Source of the DNA: Xiphophorus maculatus
Taxonomy: Eukaryota; Chordata; Actinopteri; Cyprinodontiformes; Poeciliidae
Direction: 5' to 3'
Length of the DNA stretch: 64,000 nucleotides
NCBI RefSeq assembly: GCF_002775205.1
Contig: NC_036445.1
Span: 3,430,802-3,494,801 of the forward strand
This document shows, piece after piece, positions 50,497 through 63,210 of this stretch; within the stretch, counting starts at the first letter, position 1, and every line of letters begins with the position of its first letter. The position numbers were made by a program, and so were the translations under genes. A model generated the notes under the pieces. That model saw only the letters and a list, made by a program, of their open reading frames with translations. It was not told where the DNA came from and ran no database searches.

Positions 50497-51894
50497 AAAT
50501 TGACCCAGGTAATGAGAACCTTGCTAAGGGTGGGGTAAGACAGGATTATAGACAAGGAAAAAAAGACTGTCTGCTTGGGTGTGAAGTCGCAGTAGGACTA
50601 GCAGCAATGCTTCATGAGTCATGATGGAGCATCTACTGTTTGCTACTCTCCTTGTTCATCTGTTTGTGGTTTCTTGAGCTCAGCTTAACATGCAGGCTGG
50701 TGTTCCCAAACCCAAGCAACAGAAAATGTATAAATCCAAGGTTAGATGCAGATTTCAGATATGCATAATAATTAACTGCATGCTAGAAGAAAAAGAGCAT
50801 GTCAAAAATTTTAGATAATGCAGTTGGATAAATAAGAAGCAAAGAAGAGAAGTAAATGTGGACGTTCAACATGCTGTTACCAAAGACTTCCTATGTTTTT
50901 TGCAGATGAAATCAGCTGTAATGCATCACGGCCAGGAAATTATTGTCTGTTTTTCACAGAAAATAGATCAAATCAGTTCAGAAGTGGAAGTGGGCCACTG
51001 TAATGAACACGAGGCACTCAAGCTGTGTGATGGATAACATGCAAATCAAAAGGTCCAAAATTATGTTAATGGGAGCATAAGAGGACATGAAAATTTCCAA
51101 CAGGAAGTTCATCTTTTAGTAACATCATGGTACTGGAAATAACTTCAAATCGGCCAGGTATGTAGGAATGCGTCCAGTATGTGGAAGCTTGCAGTCTGGT
51201 AAATTTGAACATTAGCTGAAAATATTTCATTCTTGGCATTAAGACCGCCAGTCTCCTTCATTACATAAATGGCATAAGGTGTAGTTGAATCTGTTGCTTT
51301 GTGTCCCATGTTTCTGTATTGGTCTCCCTTTTTTCTCACCTGCCTGCCTCCAAAAAAAAAAATAAAAAGAAAAGAAAAGAAAGAAAAAGACAAGCATGCC
51401 TGCTTTAAATTCTCAAGAAATGTTTTGAACTCGTCTGCAAAACAGTCAGATAACCAGACTACGTCGGAAATGCAAAAAATTACCACGAATTCAGCGCAAC
51501 GTTAAACTCCTTTCCTGCCCAGCTCGGTGTAATTAACAGCTTCGAGTTCATTGTTTCGGTTTAAAACGAAAGCAGGCCTACAGCGTCAAACAGGCGTTCA
51601 TTAAGAGCAGATGCGCAGCTCCTCCGAGACTCGCTCAGAAAGGTGCGCAGGGATACACAGATGTGTCTATAAGTTCTCCTGGGTTTCCCTTCGTGTATAC
51701 TGGCACGAGTCTGAACATCTGAGCGCATATCTGATCAGAGACAAAAAAGGGAAATAGGGCAATGGTTTGATTTGATCGCCGCCCGTTTTCCCCCTTCAGA
51801 TGTTGGAGTTTCTCACTTTGTTTTTTTTTATATAATTAGTATTTTTCTCCGGACGTGGCCAAAGTTGCGCTGTTACCTGAACCTGGCTCAGTTG

Positions 51895-54800
51895 ATGCCG
51901 AGTCTTATTACAATGAGCGTTGACCACCAGTCGGTTGCCGCAGCGCCGCTGGATCTGAGCACCACAGCTCGAGGGCGCAGGAACGCGGGGGACTTAACCT
52001 TTTGCGCCGGGGACGCCCGGGCGACCGGCGGCTCACCTGCGCCTCCTGCGAGCACCGGGACGGACAGTTCAGCGGCTCGCCGCTCCCCGGACGCGAAAAG
52101 CACTCAGCTCGGCAAACGAGCAGCGGACTCATCTCCCATAAAGACTCCATCGAAGCTTCCTTTTAGGAAGCGCACGTTTCCCGTCGAACAGGAGGTCCAG
52201 AAGCCGGCTGCACCGATTTCAGAGGCAAGCTCACCCTGCTCTTCCCCCGCAGAGGAGCAGAAAGTCCGGAAGAGTGCGGCTAGTCGCTTGGAGAGAGCAG
52301 CGGATGAAAGCAGGTTCGCCGTTGCACCGGTGACCCACAGGCGGACCGAGCAAGCAGCTCACAGTCCGGAAGGCTATTCCTGCTGCATCTTGCCCATTAT
52401 TAATTACGGTAAGCACTTGTGACCAACATTCACATAATTATGTTTCCCCCGTTTTCTCTGAAATCTGTCTTTCTTAACCCTAAAGAACTGGACGTAGCTC
52501 TGCAATAAATCTGTCTTGCACATTTTTCAGATTTCATAGTCATCTACAGTAAGACAGTTTTTCCTCTGTAGAAAAATGAAATTGTCAACATGGTGAATAA
52601 ATAGCCAAAGGTTTTACAACAAGCTTGTACCAAACACACACAGCTCATACCAGATATACCCACTCATTTATTCAATGTGCTATTTATATATTTAAACAGG
52701 AGCAAATCCCACCACTCTCCCTCTACGTCAGTGATTTGATTTTGCAGGGCATGTAAGGGACACAGAAAACGTGGAAGAGGGTGCTCTGGTCAGATGAGTT
52801 AAAAAAAACTCTGCCCATCACCTTCTACTACTAATAATAATGATAAATGTTGGGAAAGTTATGGTTTGGGTATGCTTTTCTTTAGCAGACAGACGACTAA
52901 GTCAGACTTGATGGAAAGATGGATAAAGCTCATTATTTAACAATGTAGGTCTCTATTTGTGGTGACATATTTTTTACTTGAGTTCTGGACAGGTCCTGAC
53001 CAGAAGAGGTCCTTTTCCAGCTAAGCCTATGACTAAATTAAAGTCTTAAAAGTTGAGAATGAGGGGTAAACTTCCATGTTCTGTTCACAAGCAAGCATGG
53101 AAAGTAAGACCTTCGATCACTGATCTACTTATAAACAATTGCAGTGTGTCTGAATTTCAATAGATTAATAAAATTAGGATTCAATATAACAGTGTTCATA
53201 TAACTTTAAAATGATGTGTTTTGTCTTTATTATGTAACATGTATTCAGGTGTTCTTAGAGCCTCTGGGATAGCATGCCGGCATAGATTATTGCAAAGTTT
53301 AGTTTTTCTTCCCAGCGTTGTGGGTAACTGATACAGCAGTTCTGCTGAGAAAATATCCAGTCAGCTCTTTTGCAGCCATTCATCTTTACTGTCAGTTACT
53401 CCTCAACTGACAGAAGAGCATCACCTTTCTGGGTCAACTCATAAATGAATACACACTACACTACTCTACCCCAGATGCACATTTCCTTACTACAAAAAAG
53501 ACTTATTCATCATAATAATTTTTCTTCACCAATTCTAATCCTCTTTGTGTAACTTTGTTTTATAGTTTTTGCTTTATTTTTTTTATTTTATTTTTTTTTT
53601 GCCATTTCTCTTCAGGTCACTACCCAGTGTGCCTGCCCCCCTTTCCAGAGCCACACCACCCACGAGTACACCAGACTGACAACCTGCTGACAGGAATTTC
53701 TCTGGCCACACATCAGGATGAAGACGGAGACACGTATGTTGATGTGCCGGAATATGTGGTTGCAGTGCAACTTATCACTGAGCATATCCTTCCTTTATTC
53801 AAGTCCTCAGGGCTGTTGGTAAACTGAGAATGTCACCATGGTTCATTCCCAACTTGGATTTTCAGGATCACAGATGAAGTCAGATGGGCGGCTGTGTTAT
53901 AAAGTGAAAGTTGGCATAGCAAACAGGTCTAAGAGCTCGCGAGATTCATGAGATTTACGCGTCTCTGAGGAGATGCATTGTCTTTAAGTTATGTAGTATA
54001 CATTGCTGAAATCAAGAGATTGAGTCATAAAATGGTATGTTTCAACTGTTAAACTTTAAAGCAGTTGAAACTTTTTAATTTTAAAATCATTTTCTGTAAT
54101 TTTGGAAGCAAAATTTGTTTCACTCTTGCTTGATATGGGATCCAAAGCCCTTTAAAATCTGGGACTTTAATCGTATTGTTTTCTTCTTCACTCTGAACAC
54201 ATTCAGTGATTAACACATCTGTCATGGTGGTAGATAAGTTAAGCAGCAGGATTTTTTTTAATACTGATACCATTCGTAGAGGTTTATGTAAGTAATCTTA
54301 TCTGATGACCTTGATTCTCATGATTCAGTTTGTTTTGCTCTAAAGGTTGCAGGAGCCATTCACACTGTAGACATTCCACATGCACACCCCAACATCAGTG
54401 ACTTTTTTGTCACTAATCCTAGCTTTCTACAGTGTAGTGCAAACAAGGTAGTTTGTTTTTGCGAGTATCACTCACATCAAGAGTCTTTGACCTTTTGGCC
54501 TACATTTAAAGCTGGTGGGAAGCTAATGCTGTATGTCACCTTGAATGTGATTTGTTTTTTTTTCACTCTGAAACACGGTGGGCATGGCATGCCGTTCCTA
54601 AATATAGGCAAACCTAAAATAAAACAAAAATATTTCGTTTTTATAGCCACAAACACATTACCAAATTGCTATTTTGAATGGGACTGAAAAATGTACGTGG
54701 GTCTTGAGCGTTGACTTGTATTTGTCTGTTTACTCTATCAAACGGTTCCAGCTCCATTTCTAACCCTAGAAAGTTTCATTGAATACTCAGATCTGTATTT

Positions 54801-55566
54801 AATACAGTTTTGCATATATAGCCACTCATGTTTTTGAATTGCATTATGTACTGGAAGGACAGTGAATGAGTAGCAAAGTAAAACTTAGAAAAAGTGAAAA
54901 CATTTAAAAAATAAAACTCCCAATTGAAAAAACACAGCGTATATGCAACATCCCAACATATACAGGATAGGATATTCTTTCATCACACACTGTATTTATC
55001 TTGTCAACATAAATGATTTTAACTTTGATCTCTTCTGAGTAGAACCTCTCCCCACTTCCATGTCTTTTCTTTGTCCATTACATGGTTTTGGATAAGCTGC
55101 AAACAAGATATTATATGTATCTTGTTTGGAAGATGTACATCTTTGTTTTAAATGATTCCTTTCTTCCAGCCATTCTGAAATGCACAACTAATAGTTGATG
55201 TGGTGTCAATCTCCCACCTGAGGTGTGTGTGTCTCCTGCAGGCTCTCCAGGATTAAAATGGGTCTCCTGGCTGTTTCTTAAACTAATGCTCTTCTTGTCT
55301 GACCTGTCGGTTTGTGTGGACTGGTATGGTTTTATTAGGTTTGCTCTTGTGACAGTCACTTTTAACTTTTGATGATGGTGACTTATGAAGGTTGTAGGTT
55401 GCATTTGATGTTATTTAGAATCCATCCATTTTCTAACACCCTTGTCCCTAAAGGGGTCGGGAGGGGTGCTGGTGCCTATCTCCAGCTAGCATTCCGGGCG
55501 AGAGGCAGGATACACCCAGGACAGGTCTGTCTCTGGGCAACAGAGACAGACAGGACAAACAACCAT

Positions 55567-55603
<37 letters not shown>

Positions 55604-58600
55604 CACACACACACAGCTAAGGAGAATCTAGAAAGACCAATTAACCTGACAGTCATGTTTTGGACTGTGGGAGGAAGAACCAAAGAGAACCCACACATGC
55701 ACAGGGAGAACATGCAAACTCCATGTGACCACTATGCAACCGTGTTACTTAGCAGAATAAGTAAGACAAGAGACAAGTACATAATATGAATGTCACATTT
55801 ACTAAAGATAAATGTAAGATACTAAATCTTTACAAGCCATTTCATTTAATTCAACACTGAATTTGACTTACTGCAAAGTAGCCTTGTCTCAGTGCAAAAC
55901 CTCGTGACCTTATGAGTAAAAAATGTAATATTGCACAACGATGCAAATGTAAAATGTTTGGAGTATCATCCCGGTTTATTAGTTTCAGCCTCAATGACTC
56001 ACCTGTCTTTACGTAGTTAGTGGGTACAGTCAGTACTGCCTCCACATTGCAATCAAATCCAGGCAAATTTTTTACTGCTGTCTGACTTTTCATGAGGGAA
56101 AAGTAGTTCTGCGTTGATCATAGCTGATTCATTAAGTGTCAATGCAGAAATTTAGCAAAATTGCAAAGCATTAGCTTATAGCTACTTGAGCTGTCAGACT
56201 CTGTAGTGGTTGCGTTTGTTTGCTGTAACAGTCGTCTGAGTATTCTTTCAGGGTGTGGGAGTAAGGGTGTTTGGAATGATACCGTCCACAGGGCACAGAG
56301 TCTTCAGACCACATGAATGCAAATACTAAACTTTAAACGCATGACTACCCGGCCTTTGTCTACAGGTTCAGCACCTTCCCACACACAAAGTTAAATGAGA
56401 AACTGACACAAGAGCACGAGTGCAATCTCAGGCAAAAGTCATGTGACTGAAAACGAAGCATGTCCAAGAATTAAATGACACTTTGATGTTGCAGTTTCAA
56501 AAAGAATCAGCTCAATTTGCATCCACTCAAAACAAATGTGATGACCAACATTTTAAAGAGCCATAGATCTTGTGATTTGCTGGTTTCTAGTTATTCTACA
56601 TGCACATCTGCTGTTGGTTGTAAAAATATTAGGTAGAATACAGTTTATCTTGATGCCTAATAGATCTTATTAGTTTAAGCTTTTAAATGGTTTACATTTT
56701 ACATGCTTGCCAGCCCTTCTTCTTTTAATTCCAGTTTGCGGACAAACCTCTATGCTAAAGTAATTATGTTGCTCTTACAGTATGTGTTACTTTGTGGTTG
56801 CATGAAACTTTGTATGAATTCTTCAGAAAGAGACATTCTCTTCCCCTTGTCCTTTTTTCACACTGTATGTATGCGAATGTGTGTGTGACTGTGCGTGCAT
56901 GCATAATGTGAGTGATGGTGTTCACGCCTGCTCTTACGTCAATGAGCCCTTTAGTTTCGGGAAAGCCAGTGAGAGCTGAGTTTTTAACATGATTGCGGTT
57001 TTTCTCAGGTGTCTGTCTCTCTCTCTTTTTTCTTCTCTGTGTTTTTAAATGAATGGGCTCAAAAAACCCAAACATCCGCTCCCCACTTCCTCATTTACCG
57101 CTTTCTTTCTATCAGCCCCATCTTGCACCCTCTCTCTCTTTCGCTCTCTCCTTTTATGTTGTGTGTCACACTGTCTTCTGCACTCAGGATGTACGGATGT
57201 CAAATTTAAGTTGAATAACAGATTTACTCCAAAGTTTAAGTCACTTAATAGACTAACTTATACTCGGAGTTTACAAAGAACACTACATGTTCCACATATA
57301 GAAGCAGTTAGTGTGTGCAAGATTATTGAGGAATGAAATTTTAAATGTGTGTGTTATTATTTTGGTAACATGGTTATCTGCTTTAATCCTCACTACCAAG
57401 GAGTCCCACAAAGTTCTGAACTCTTAACTTCAGGGGGAAATGGAGTAAATATTTCCATCATGGCTATGGAAATTAATGAGAACTACAGCACATTGTCTTG
57501 TTGTATTTTTAGAGGTAATAACAACGTTCCATTTTCAAACAGATGATAACCCAGTGTATCCATCCAAGAGCTACTATCTTGCAACTTTTGTATGCATTGC
57601 TTACCTAACACACCTGGATCAAATAAATGGCTTGTTACCAGGCCTCTGCAGATCTGAGTAACTGTTGGTGAGGGAATTCATCCTTCTGGCACAGGCATTT
57701 TAAAGCATGAATGCATCCAAACGTTGCAGGATTGTAGTTCTCCAGGAATGGACTGGAGCACCCCTGGTTTATACTTAACATTCTCTTGAAGCTACCATTC
57801 CTTCTTTAGAGTACTGATGGAGATTTATAATAATGGTGTTCTGCAAAGATAAAAAGTTAATTAAGTTATAAAGTTTATTTTTTCATGGCATTCAGTGTTT
57901 GCTTATAATGTAAATGTTTCACCCCTTTGACCTTTTATTATCTAAAAACTCACAACTAAGGTATGGTTTATAGTGGTTAAGACAGGAGTCAAGTTTTTCA
58001 TGGACCCTATAAGCATGACATGTAACAGTTCAGTTAATTTATTATATTCCCTAAATGCTGCATTGAGGATATTCAAGGGCAAAACACAATTGTTAGATAA
58101 ATAATGAATATAGTGTAATGTTTATTGTAAATTACAGGTGAGAATAAATAGTAATGGTAGACAATTCAATAGGTTTAAGGTCTAGACCACCCCGAACCTT
58201 AATTTTAGCCTTATTGATTCACTCAAAAAACATCTTTGATGTGTTTGGCATCATTGTCCTAGCACTCCCAGCTCTATACAAGTTTCAGCCTTCTATCTGT
58301 TGGGATGAGATTATCTCATCTCAACAGATTTCTATTTCATAATGCCACCCATCTATTTCACAATGTCACCTCCAACATTCTTCTTATTAAAATGGATAAA
58401 TCTTCACTGATCATTCAATATTTCTCTAGATGGCATTCTGTTGGTACTTGTGGCCAGCTGCAAATTTCAGTAGAGATGAAATGTGCTTGCTTTGAAGCAT
58501 TCTTTGATTCATATGAATTCTTTACTTTCATTTAAATATGACTTTTCTGATTTGACACCAACCCTATTGAAAATTTTGCAACAATGTCTAAAAGTCGGCA

Positions 58601-59335
58601 TGTTGATTTAAATCAACTTTACCAATTATGCCAAGATAAGCGGTCAGATTTCTATATAGAAACATGCTAGACATTTGTGCATGACTGCATATTGCATGTG
58701 ATCAAGTTTCAATTTTCTAAGGGACATTTCACCAAATAATAGTGGAGATGTCTCTTTATTTTTGAGTCTGCATGTATAATACTGGCCATTTGTGGATTAG
58801 GGATAAACCACATATTTAAAATGTATGTGCATTATTCCTAATCCACATTCATTTTAAATTTATCCATCCAGTTTATAGTTTGAAATTCCTTGAAATTTTA
58901 AGGAACTGTATAATCAATGCATCCAAAAATGTAACGGTTCAAATGTATCCCACATAAAAATGACTAAAGTCATGAACAGAAGTGTGTGTGTATAAACATT
59001 TCACTGGAACCGTTCTTACGTACTGAACTTTGCTTTACTTAATTATCATCTTGATTTTTTTAAAAAAAATTTTATGGCGTTGACGTGCACAGGAGATTTT
59101 GTACTGTCATCTTTTCTTGTGAACTGGACCACCAATTTCCTTCTTTAACAATTTACACAAACTGATGCATCACATCATTACTCAGCTGGTCCTCAGACCA
59201 CAGGACATTCAGTTTGTTCTATGTCTGGCTGTATCTTCACCCTTCACACCAAACAGGATACCACATACAAGCTGCCTTTTTTTCTAAGCCTTCTACTTTT
59301 TTGTCCTTCATTTTCTAATCTCTTTTTTTCTATTC

Positions 59336-59366
<31 letters not shown>

Positions 59367-62300
59367 TTTGGCTGCCTGTAACATAGCAGGCCTGGGACTT
59401 CTGTCTACGTCAGTACTGCTATGCCTGAGGTTATCTCAGGCTATAGTCTACCCCACTTCTAGGAAGCAGAAACAGTACAGTTTCATCTTAGGAGAAAAAG
59501 AGAGAGATGGGTGCAGATATAGAAGGCAGGCTGACTTCAGGCCTTTGTTAACACACCCAGTTCAGTGAGCTCTGATTTTGGAACCAAGTTCTGATGCAGT
59601 ATTTATTCACGCAGTCAAACTGCAGCTGCCATTTTTTTTGTTTTTTGGTTTTTTTTACCAGAGCATCACTATTCACAGCACTTTCCTCTGGGCTCTGGTT
59701 GACAAATCTCAGTTTGAGTCATACCTCAACAGTTTGCTATTACTTGACACCACTATGCTGGGCCATGACTGACCAAAACTATGAAAGAGCAATACACTGA
59801 ACTTTTTTTATGTTTTTCTTTTTTGCAGATCTGTATTATTATTTTTTTTACAGTCTGTTGATACACACTGCTGAGGTCACTTACAGGAACAGGGATCTAC
59901 TGAGGAAAGAACCGTCATTCTCATTCTGCATATAAAGGTTCTGCTTTTCGCTTTGATATCAGGAGCAAATATGTATTTGCCTTTTACAGTTGCACTTCCA
60001 GTTTGGCATGACACTAGAGCTTTTAGGTTTTAGAAACAAGTTGGGCAGATATGCTCATAAGTGCTTTATCATTTTCAATAATAGTTTGTGAAGATGTATG
60101 CAGTTTTTACACCCCTCAAACCCTTTTCACAGTTATCACATACAAATTCCAAACTTCAAGATATACTGTACATTGGGTTTTTAAAAGATAGGGCGACCAT
60201 AAAGTAGCACATTAAAGTAGTTCAATAAAGTAGTTCATTAAAAAGAAAACAAAAACTGAAAAAAGTTACCTGCATGTTTACAGCCCCAATGAGTTAGTAC
60301 GTTGTAGAACCTTTGCTGAGGGGCTGTTTTTCCCAGCTATGCACATCTAAAGCCTAAAGTTTGTCCATTCCTTTTTGTAAAATAGCTCAAACTCAGATTA
60401 CTTGGTGAAAATCACAGATTTTGATGCCTTGATTGGCCCATTCTAATGCATTGCAGTTCAGTTCTGGTATTCTTAGGGTCACCCTTCCGGAAGTTGACCC
60501 TCAATCCAAATCTCAGCATGATTGCAGGTCTTCTTTCAGTATCACCTTTACTGTCCAATGGTGTATTAACTCTGACCAGAGGTTCCTATGCCTGAAGAAA
60601 GAAAGCTCCTCACAGCATGATTCTGGGACCACTGTATTTCCTGATGGAAATGGTGTCTTCAGCTGATGTTCTGTTAGTTGTCTACCACACAACCATATGC
60701 ACGAGGGCCAAAAAGTTTTGTTTTGGGCTCATCTAACCAGAGTATCTTTTTACACGTTTCTTTTGTCCCTTTTAGTAACAAACTCCAAACTGGGCCTCCC
60801 ATGGTATTTTTTTCCAACAATGGTTTCTTCTTTGTACTTCTTCATAAAGGTCAGCTTTTTAGAGTCCACAGCTTGAAGTTTTGATAGTGACATATTATTC
60901 TAACTGAGCTGTGGATCTCTGCAGCTCCCCCAGAGTTCCCATAGGCTTTTTGGTTACTTCTTTGATTAAGGTTTCCCTTGACTGACCAGTTTGTTGAGCA
61001 GTTTTGTCAAACTCTTCGTGGTTTAAGAGGATGGTTTGAACAGTCCTTAGAGAAGTTGAACACAGAATGTATACATGTTAAATTACACTCATTCTTTCTA
61101 CTAAGGAGGTTCTAAAGGCAATCAGTCACTTGGACTATTTTAGGGATACAAGTGTCTGCATATGCAAGCCATATTTTTCTGATTATTTGGCTTAATTTTT
61201 TGTTCTGCAAGTGAAGACAAAATATAATTCTGTTTGACAAGATAAAGATGGATGTCATAGAAATTCATCATTGGAAGGAAGTGCAAGAGCATTTTTCACC
61301 ATTAAACCAATTTGTGGTCTCATAAGTTTGTGCATAGGTACATTTATCGAGAAGTTCCTCGTTATGAAATTGCAGTGTCTTTTACTGGTTTTGTCTGATC
61401 CATAAAGCTGACAGTGCAAACATGCAGAAAGCCCCTATAAGAAACCATGCAGCTTCATGGCTAGATTTTAGAACACACAAAGCAAGCCAGAGAAAAAAAA
61501 CAAAAAATGAATGCTGCCTCTCACAGTGACAACAGGATGTGACATAAAACAAATCTGGCTCTTACTGGAAGCTGCTTCTTCTGATAGTATGAGAAAGAAT
61601 ACGTAAAAAAGAAAAAAAAGCTATTCTGCTTTTCAACTGCATGCCTTCCCCCTTCTCAGTTTCCTGCACCTTCCCTGTCTTGAACTCTAGCCTGTGTTCT
61701 TTTGCCTCGCGTACAGACCACAGATAGTGGTTTCCCACTAAGGCGTCCTGATAAGAGTACTGTGAGTCAGACTTGTACATCCATGGCACAGGCTACAGTG
61801 TTTTGCTTCTTTGATTCTCATTCCAGTCTTTTAGGCTAATGCTGTAATTTTTCAGTGAGAATATTTAAATAAAGTACAAAATATTTTTGGAGTTTCATCC
61901 CATGCCGAGTTGACTTGTAATCATGTGTCATCCAGTGACGCATACAGTATTGACCACATTTGTTGAAAAGTTAAAAATGTCTAAAAAGCAAAGTAAAATC
62001 CTCTTTTTATTACATTTTTATGTTTCATGTCTTGTTGGCTTAATGTATTTGGAGCTTTGCAAAATGAGAACAGCAACACATTTCCTTATTTTTTTTGGTT
62101 TCTTGCTTACATCTTAGGGGGGATTTCAGTTTGTAAACGCATCACAGAGATCTCAAACTGCATTCCTCGTGGAACAGTGTCCTGCACCTTTTAGAGGTTT
62201 CTATGCCTTCTATGCCCTGGTTCCAATATTAGCTCATTAGCAGAATTCTGTAGAGCTTGGTTTCATGCTGGTGAGGCAGTTTAGCCATTTAATTTAAGCA

Positions 62301-62647
62301 TGCAAGACAGGGGACACATGTAAAAGTTGGAGGACTCTGGCCCTTGAGGAATGCAGTTTGAGACCATTGACATAAGAATTAAAGTCTATGCTGCATGTTT
62401 TGGATCATTCTAAAGTAGTAACACTATCCTTGTCACAAATTTTCCACTACTGCCAGAAACTTGGTTGAGTAGGCTGAATACTCAGAAATGCTGCACTTGT
62501 TTACTGAGTGAAAATGTTTGCGTTTGTGTCCTCTGCAGAGCCCTCCATATAGCTGTGGTTCAAGGAGAATTGCCCATCGTCCACAAACTCATCCACCTGT
62601 TGGTGTTGGCTCGAAGAGGCCTTGATATCTACAACAATCTTCGTCAG
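51895..62647 (+). CDS. bcl3: BCL3, IkappaB-family ankyrin-repeat transcription co-regulator (N-terminal part)
   Basis: Three plus-strand exons are in the window: 51895-52408, 53616-53733 and 62539-62647, joining in frame to 247 codons. The rest lies beyond the right edge. BCL3 is a nuclear IkappaB protein that binds p50/p52 homodimers. I chose the start at 51895 (MPSLITMSVDHQ) because it is close to the short PLDLSTTARG motif, comparable to the PVDLRTRP motif near the human N-terminus. Exon 1 is GC-rich and encodes a Ser/Pro/Ala-rich disordered region with KLPFRKRTFPVEQE. Exon 2 gives HYPVCLPPFPEPHH and DNLLTGISLATHQDEDGDT. Exon 3 is the first ankyrin repeat, ALHIAVVQGELPIVHKLIHL then GLDIYNNLRQ, close to human BCL3 (DEDGDTPLHIAVVQGNLP, LDIYNNLRQ). 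Position 2 of the repeat is Ala where human has Pro. Intron 2 is 8.8 kb. The gene is head-to-head with cblc. Confidence 0.93.
52745..53085 (+). mobile_element. Tc1-like transposon fragment in bcl3 intron 1
   Basis: 'GTAAGGGACACAGAAAACGT', 'GGAAGAGGGTGCTCTGGTCA' and 'GGGTATGCTTTTCTTTAGCA' match the middle of the Tc1-like transposase gene of the 39.3 kb copy. It is a short internal piece. Confidence 0.65.
53734..55129. other. bcl3 intron 2, left part, no feature recognised
   Basis: Intronic DNA following the exon 2 donor. Reading through the donor extends the frame to 53827 but without ankyrin-repeat sequence. No other exon is supported. Confidence 0.45.
55130..55385 (-). mobile_element. Tc1-like transposon fragment in bcl3 intron 2
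   Basis: Plus-strand 'TCTCCCACCTGAGGTGTG', 'GGGTCTCCTGGCTGTTTCTT' and 'GACCTGTCGGTTTGTGTGGA' are the reverse of the 5' part of the Tc1-like transposase gene (its DNA-binding region). The fragment is short and frame-broken. Confidence 0.65.
55420..55735 (-). repeat. SINE-like repeat, minus orientation, with internal (AC)n
   Basis: It shares its body with the copy at 9.85 kb in reverse: 'CAGGACAGGTCTGTCTCTGG', 'AGACCAATTAACCTGACAGT', 'TTTGGACTGTGGGAGGAAGA' and 'CAGGGAGAACATGCAAACTC'. The variable middle has expanded to an (AC)n microsatellite at 55567-55616. Confidence 0.75.
55736..57550. other. bcl3 intron 2, middle, no feature recognised
   Basis: Intronic DNA with CT-rich stretches near 57010-57160. 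No exon or complete element was recognised. Confidence 0.45.
57551..57775. mobile_element. hAT-type MITE, diverged
   Basis: The left side 'CAGTGTATCCATCCAAGAGC' followed by 'CTTGCAACTTTTGTATGCAT' is mirrored on the right by 'ATGCATCCAAACGTTGCAGG' and 'CTGGAGCACCCCTGG'. This gives imperfect terminal inverted repeats about 220 bp apart. The layout is like the better preserved copy at 62.83 kb. No coding capacity. Confidence 0.5.
57776..60285. other. bcl3 intron 2, repeats and unassigned sequence
   Basis: 58150-58530 has faint similarity in layout to reversed Tc1-like transposase sequence, and an imperfect hairpin at about 58295-58330 (CTGTTGGGATGAGAT / TCTCATCTCAACAG). An (AC)n microsatellite lies at 59339-59366. 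No exon is supported. Confidence 0.4.
59339..59366. repeat. (AC)n microsatellite
   Basis: An uninterrupted AC dinucleotide tract of about 28 bp in bcl3 intron 2. Confidence 0.85.
60286..61065 (-). mobile_element. Decayed Tc1-like transposon in bcl3 intron 2
   Basis: Plus-strand blocks 'TTTTGGGCTCATCTAACCAG', 'TTCCAACAATGGTTTCTTCT', 'CTTCATAAAGGTCAGC', 'GAGCTGTGGATCTCTGCAGC' and 'CAGAGTTCCCATAGGCTTTT' are the reverse complement of a Tc1-like transposase gene, in correct order. It is the same family as the 39.3 kb copy. Frames are broken and terminal repeats are not evident. Confidence 0.7.
61066..62139. other. bcl3 intron 2, no feature recognised
   Basis: Intronic AT-rich sequence without a supported exon or a recognisable repeat. 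Confidence 0.45.
62140..62370. mobile_element. hAT-type MITE, second diverged copy
   Basis: 'TCTCAAACTGCATTCCTCG' on the left is mirrored by 'GAGGAATGCAGTTTGAGA' on the right, and 'GTCCTGCACCTTTTAGAGGT' by 'ACATGTAAAAGTTGGAGGAC'. These are terminal and subterminal inverted repeats about 225 bp apart. It is related to, but distinct from, the element at 62.83 kb. Confidence 0.6.
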
Positions 62648-62748
62648 GTGAAACAATACATTTATATTAATGGCATTTTTAATATCATGATGGCTTATCT
62701 CCAGCAGTCACGGGTAATGAATAGGGTACACTCTGTACTGTGTTTCAC

Positions 62749-63210
62749 AGGGCAACACAGAGTCTTAAGACAAACAATATTGCACGTACATACTCTCTCC
62801 TGAGGGCAGGTTAGATCGATCAGTTAACCCAGGGGTGGGCAATCCTGGTCCTCAAGGGCCGGTGTCCTGCAACTTTTAGATGTCTCCCTGATCCAACACA
62901 CTTGAATCCAACAGCTGAATCACCTCTTAAGTGCAGTAAAGTTCTCCAGAGTCCTGCTAATGACCTCATTATTTGACTCAGGTGTGTTGAAGTAGAGATA
63001 CATCTAAAAGTTGCAGGAGACCGGCCCTCGAGGCCTGGAGTTGCCCACCCTGGAGTTAACCTAACACTTTGTGCTAGGAAACCAGAGTACCCAGAGAGTA
63101 CCCACAGATGCATAGCGGGAACATGCAAACTCAATGCAGAATGCCCAAGAGTGAGATTTGAACCTGGAAACATTTTGCTGCAGGACAGCAGTGCTAACCA
63201 CAGCTTTACT
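62749..63210 (-). repeat. SINE-like repeat interrupted by a MITE
   Basis: The left piece (about 62749-62829, 'CAGGGCAACACAGAGTCTTA') and the right piece (63054-63210, 'GCGGGAACATGCAAACTCAA', 'AGATTTGAACCTGG', 'CAGTGCTAACCACAG') are consecutive parts of the same minus-oriented family as the 55.4 kb copy. They are separated exactly by the MITE at 62830-63053. Confidence 0.75.
62830..63053. mobile_element. hAT-type MITE with 8-bp target-site duplication
   Basis: A 224-bp element begins CAGGGGTGGGCAATCCTGGT and ends CTGGAGTTGCCCACCCTGG, giving inverted ends. Subterminal blocks GTCCTGCAACTTTTAGATG and CATCTAAAAGTTGCAGGAG are also inverted. Both sides are flanked by AGTTAACC (62822-62829 and 63054-63061), an 8-bp duplication as made by hAT transposases. 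It has no coding capacity, so it is non-autonomous. Confidence 0.82.

Noticed and set aside
53734-53827. Extension of bcl3 exon 2 to a stop at 53827
   Set aside because: The exon 2 donor at 53734 joins in phase to the ankyrin exon at 62539 and restores the DEDGDT/ALHIAVVQG junction known from BCL3; the read-through tail is not ankyrin-like.
55565-55789. Threonine-histidine repeat protein
   Set aside because: The frame is an (AC)n expansion inside a SINE.
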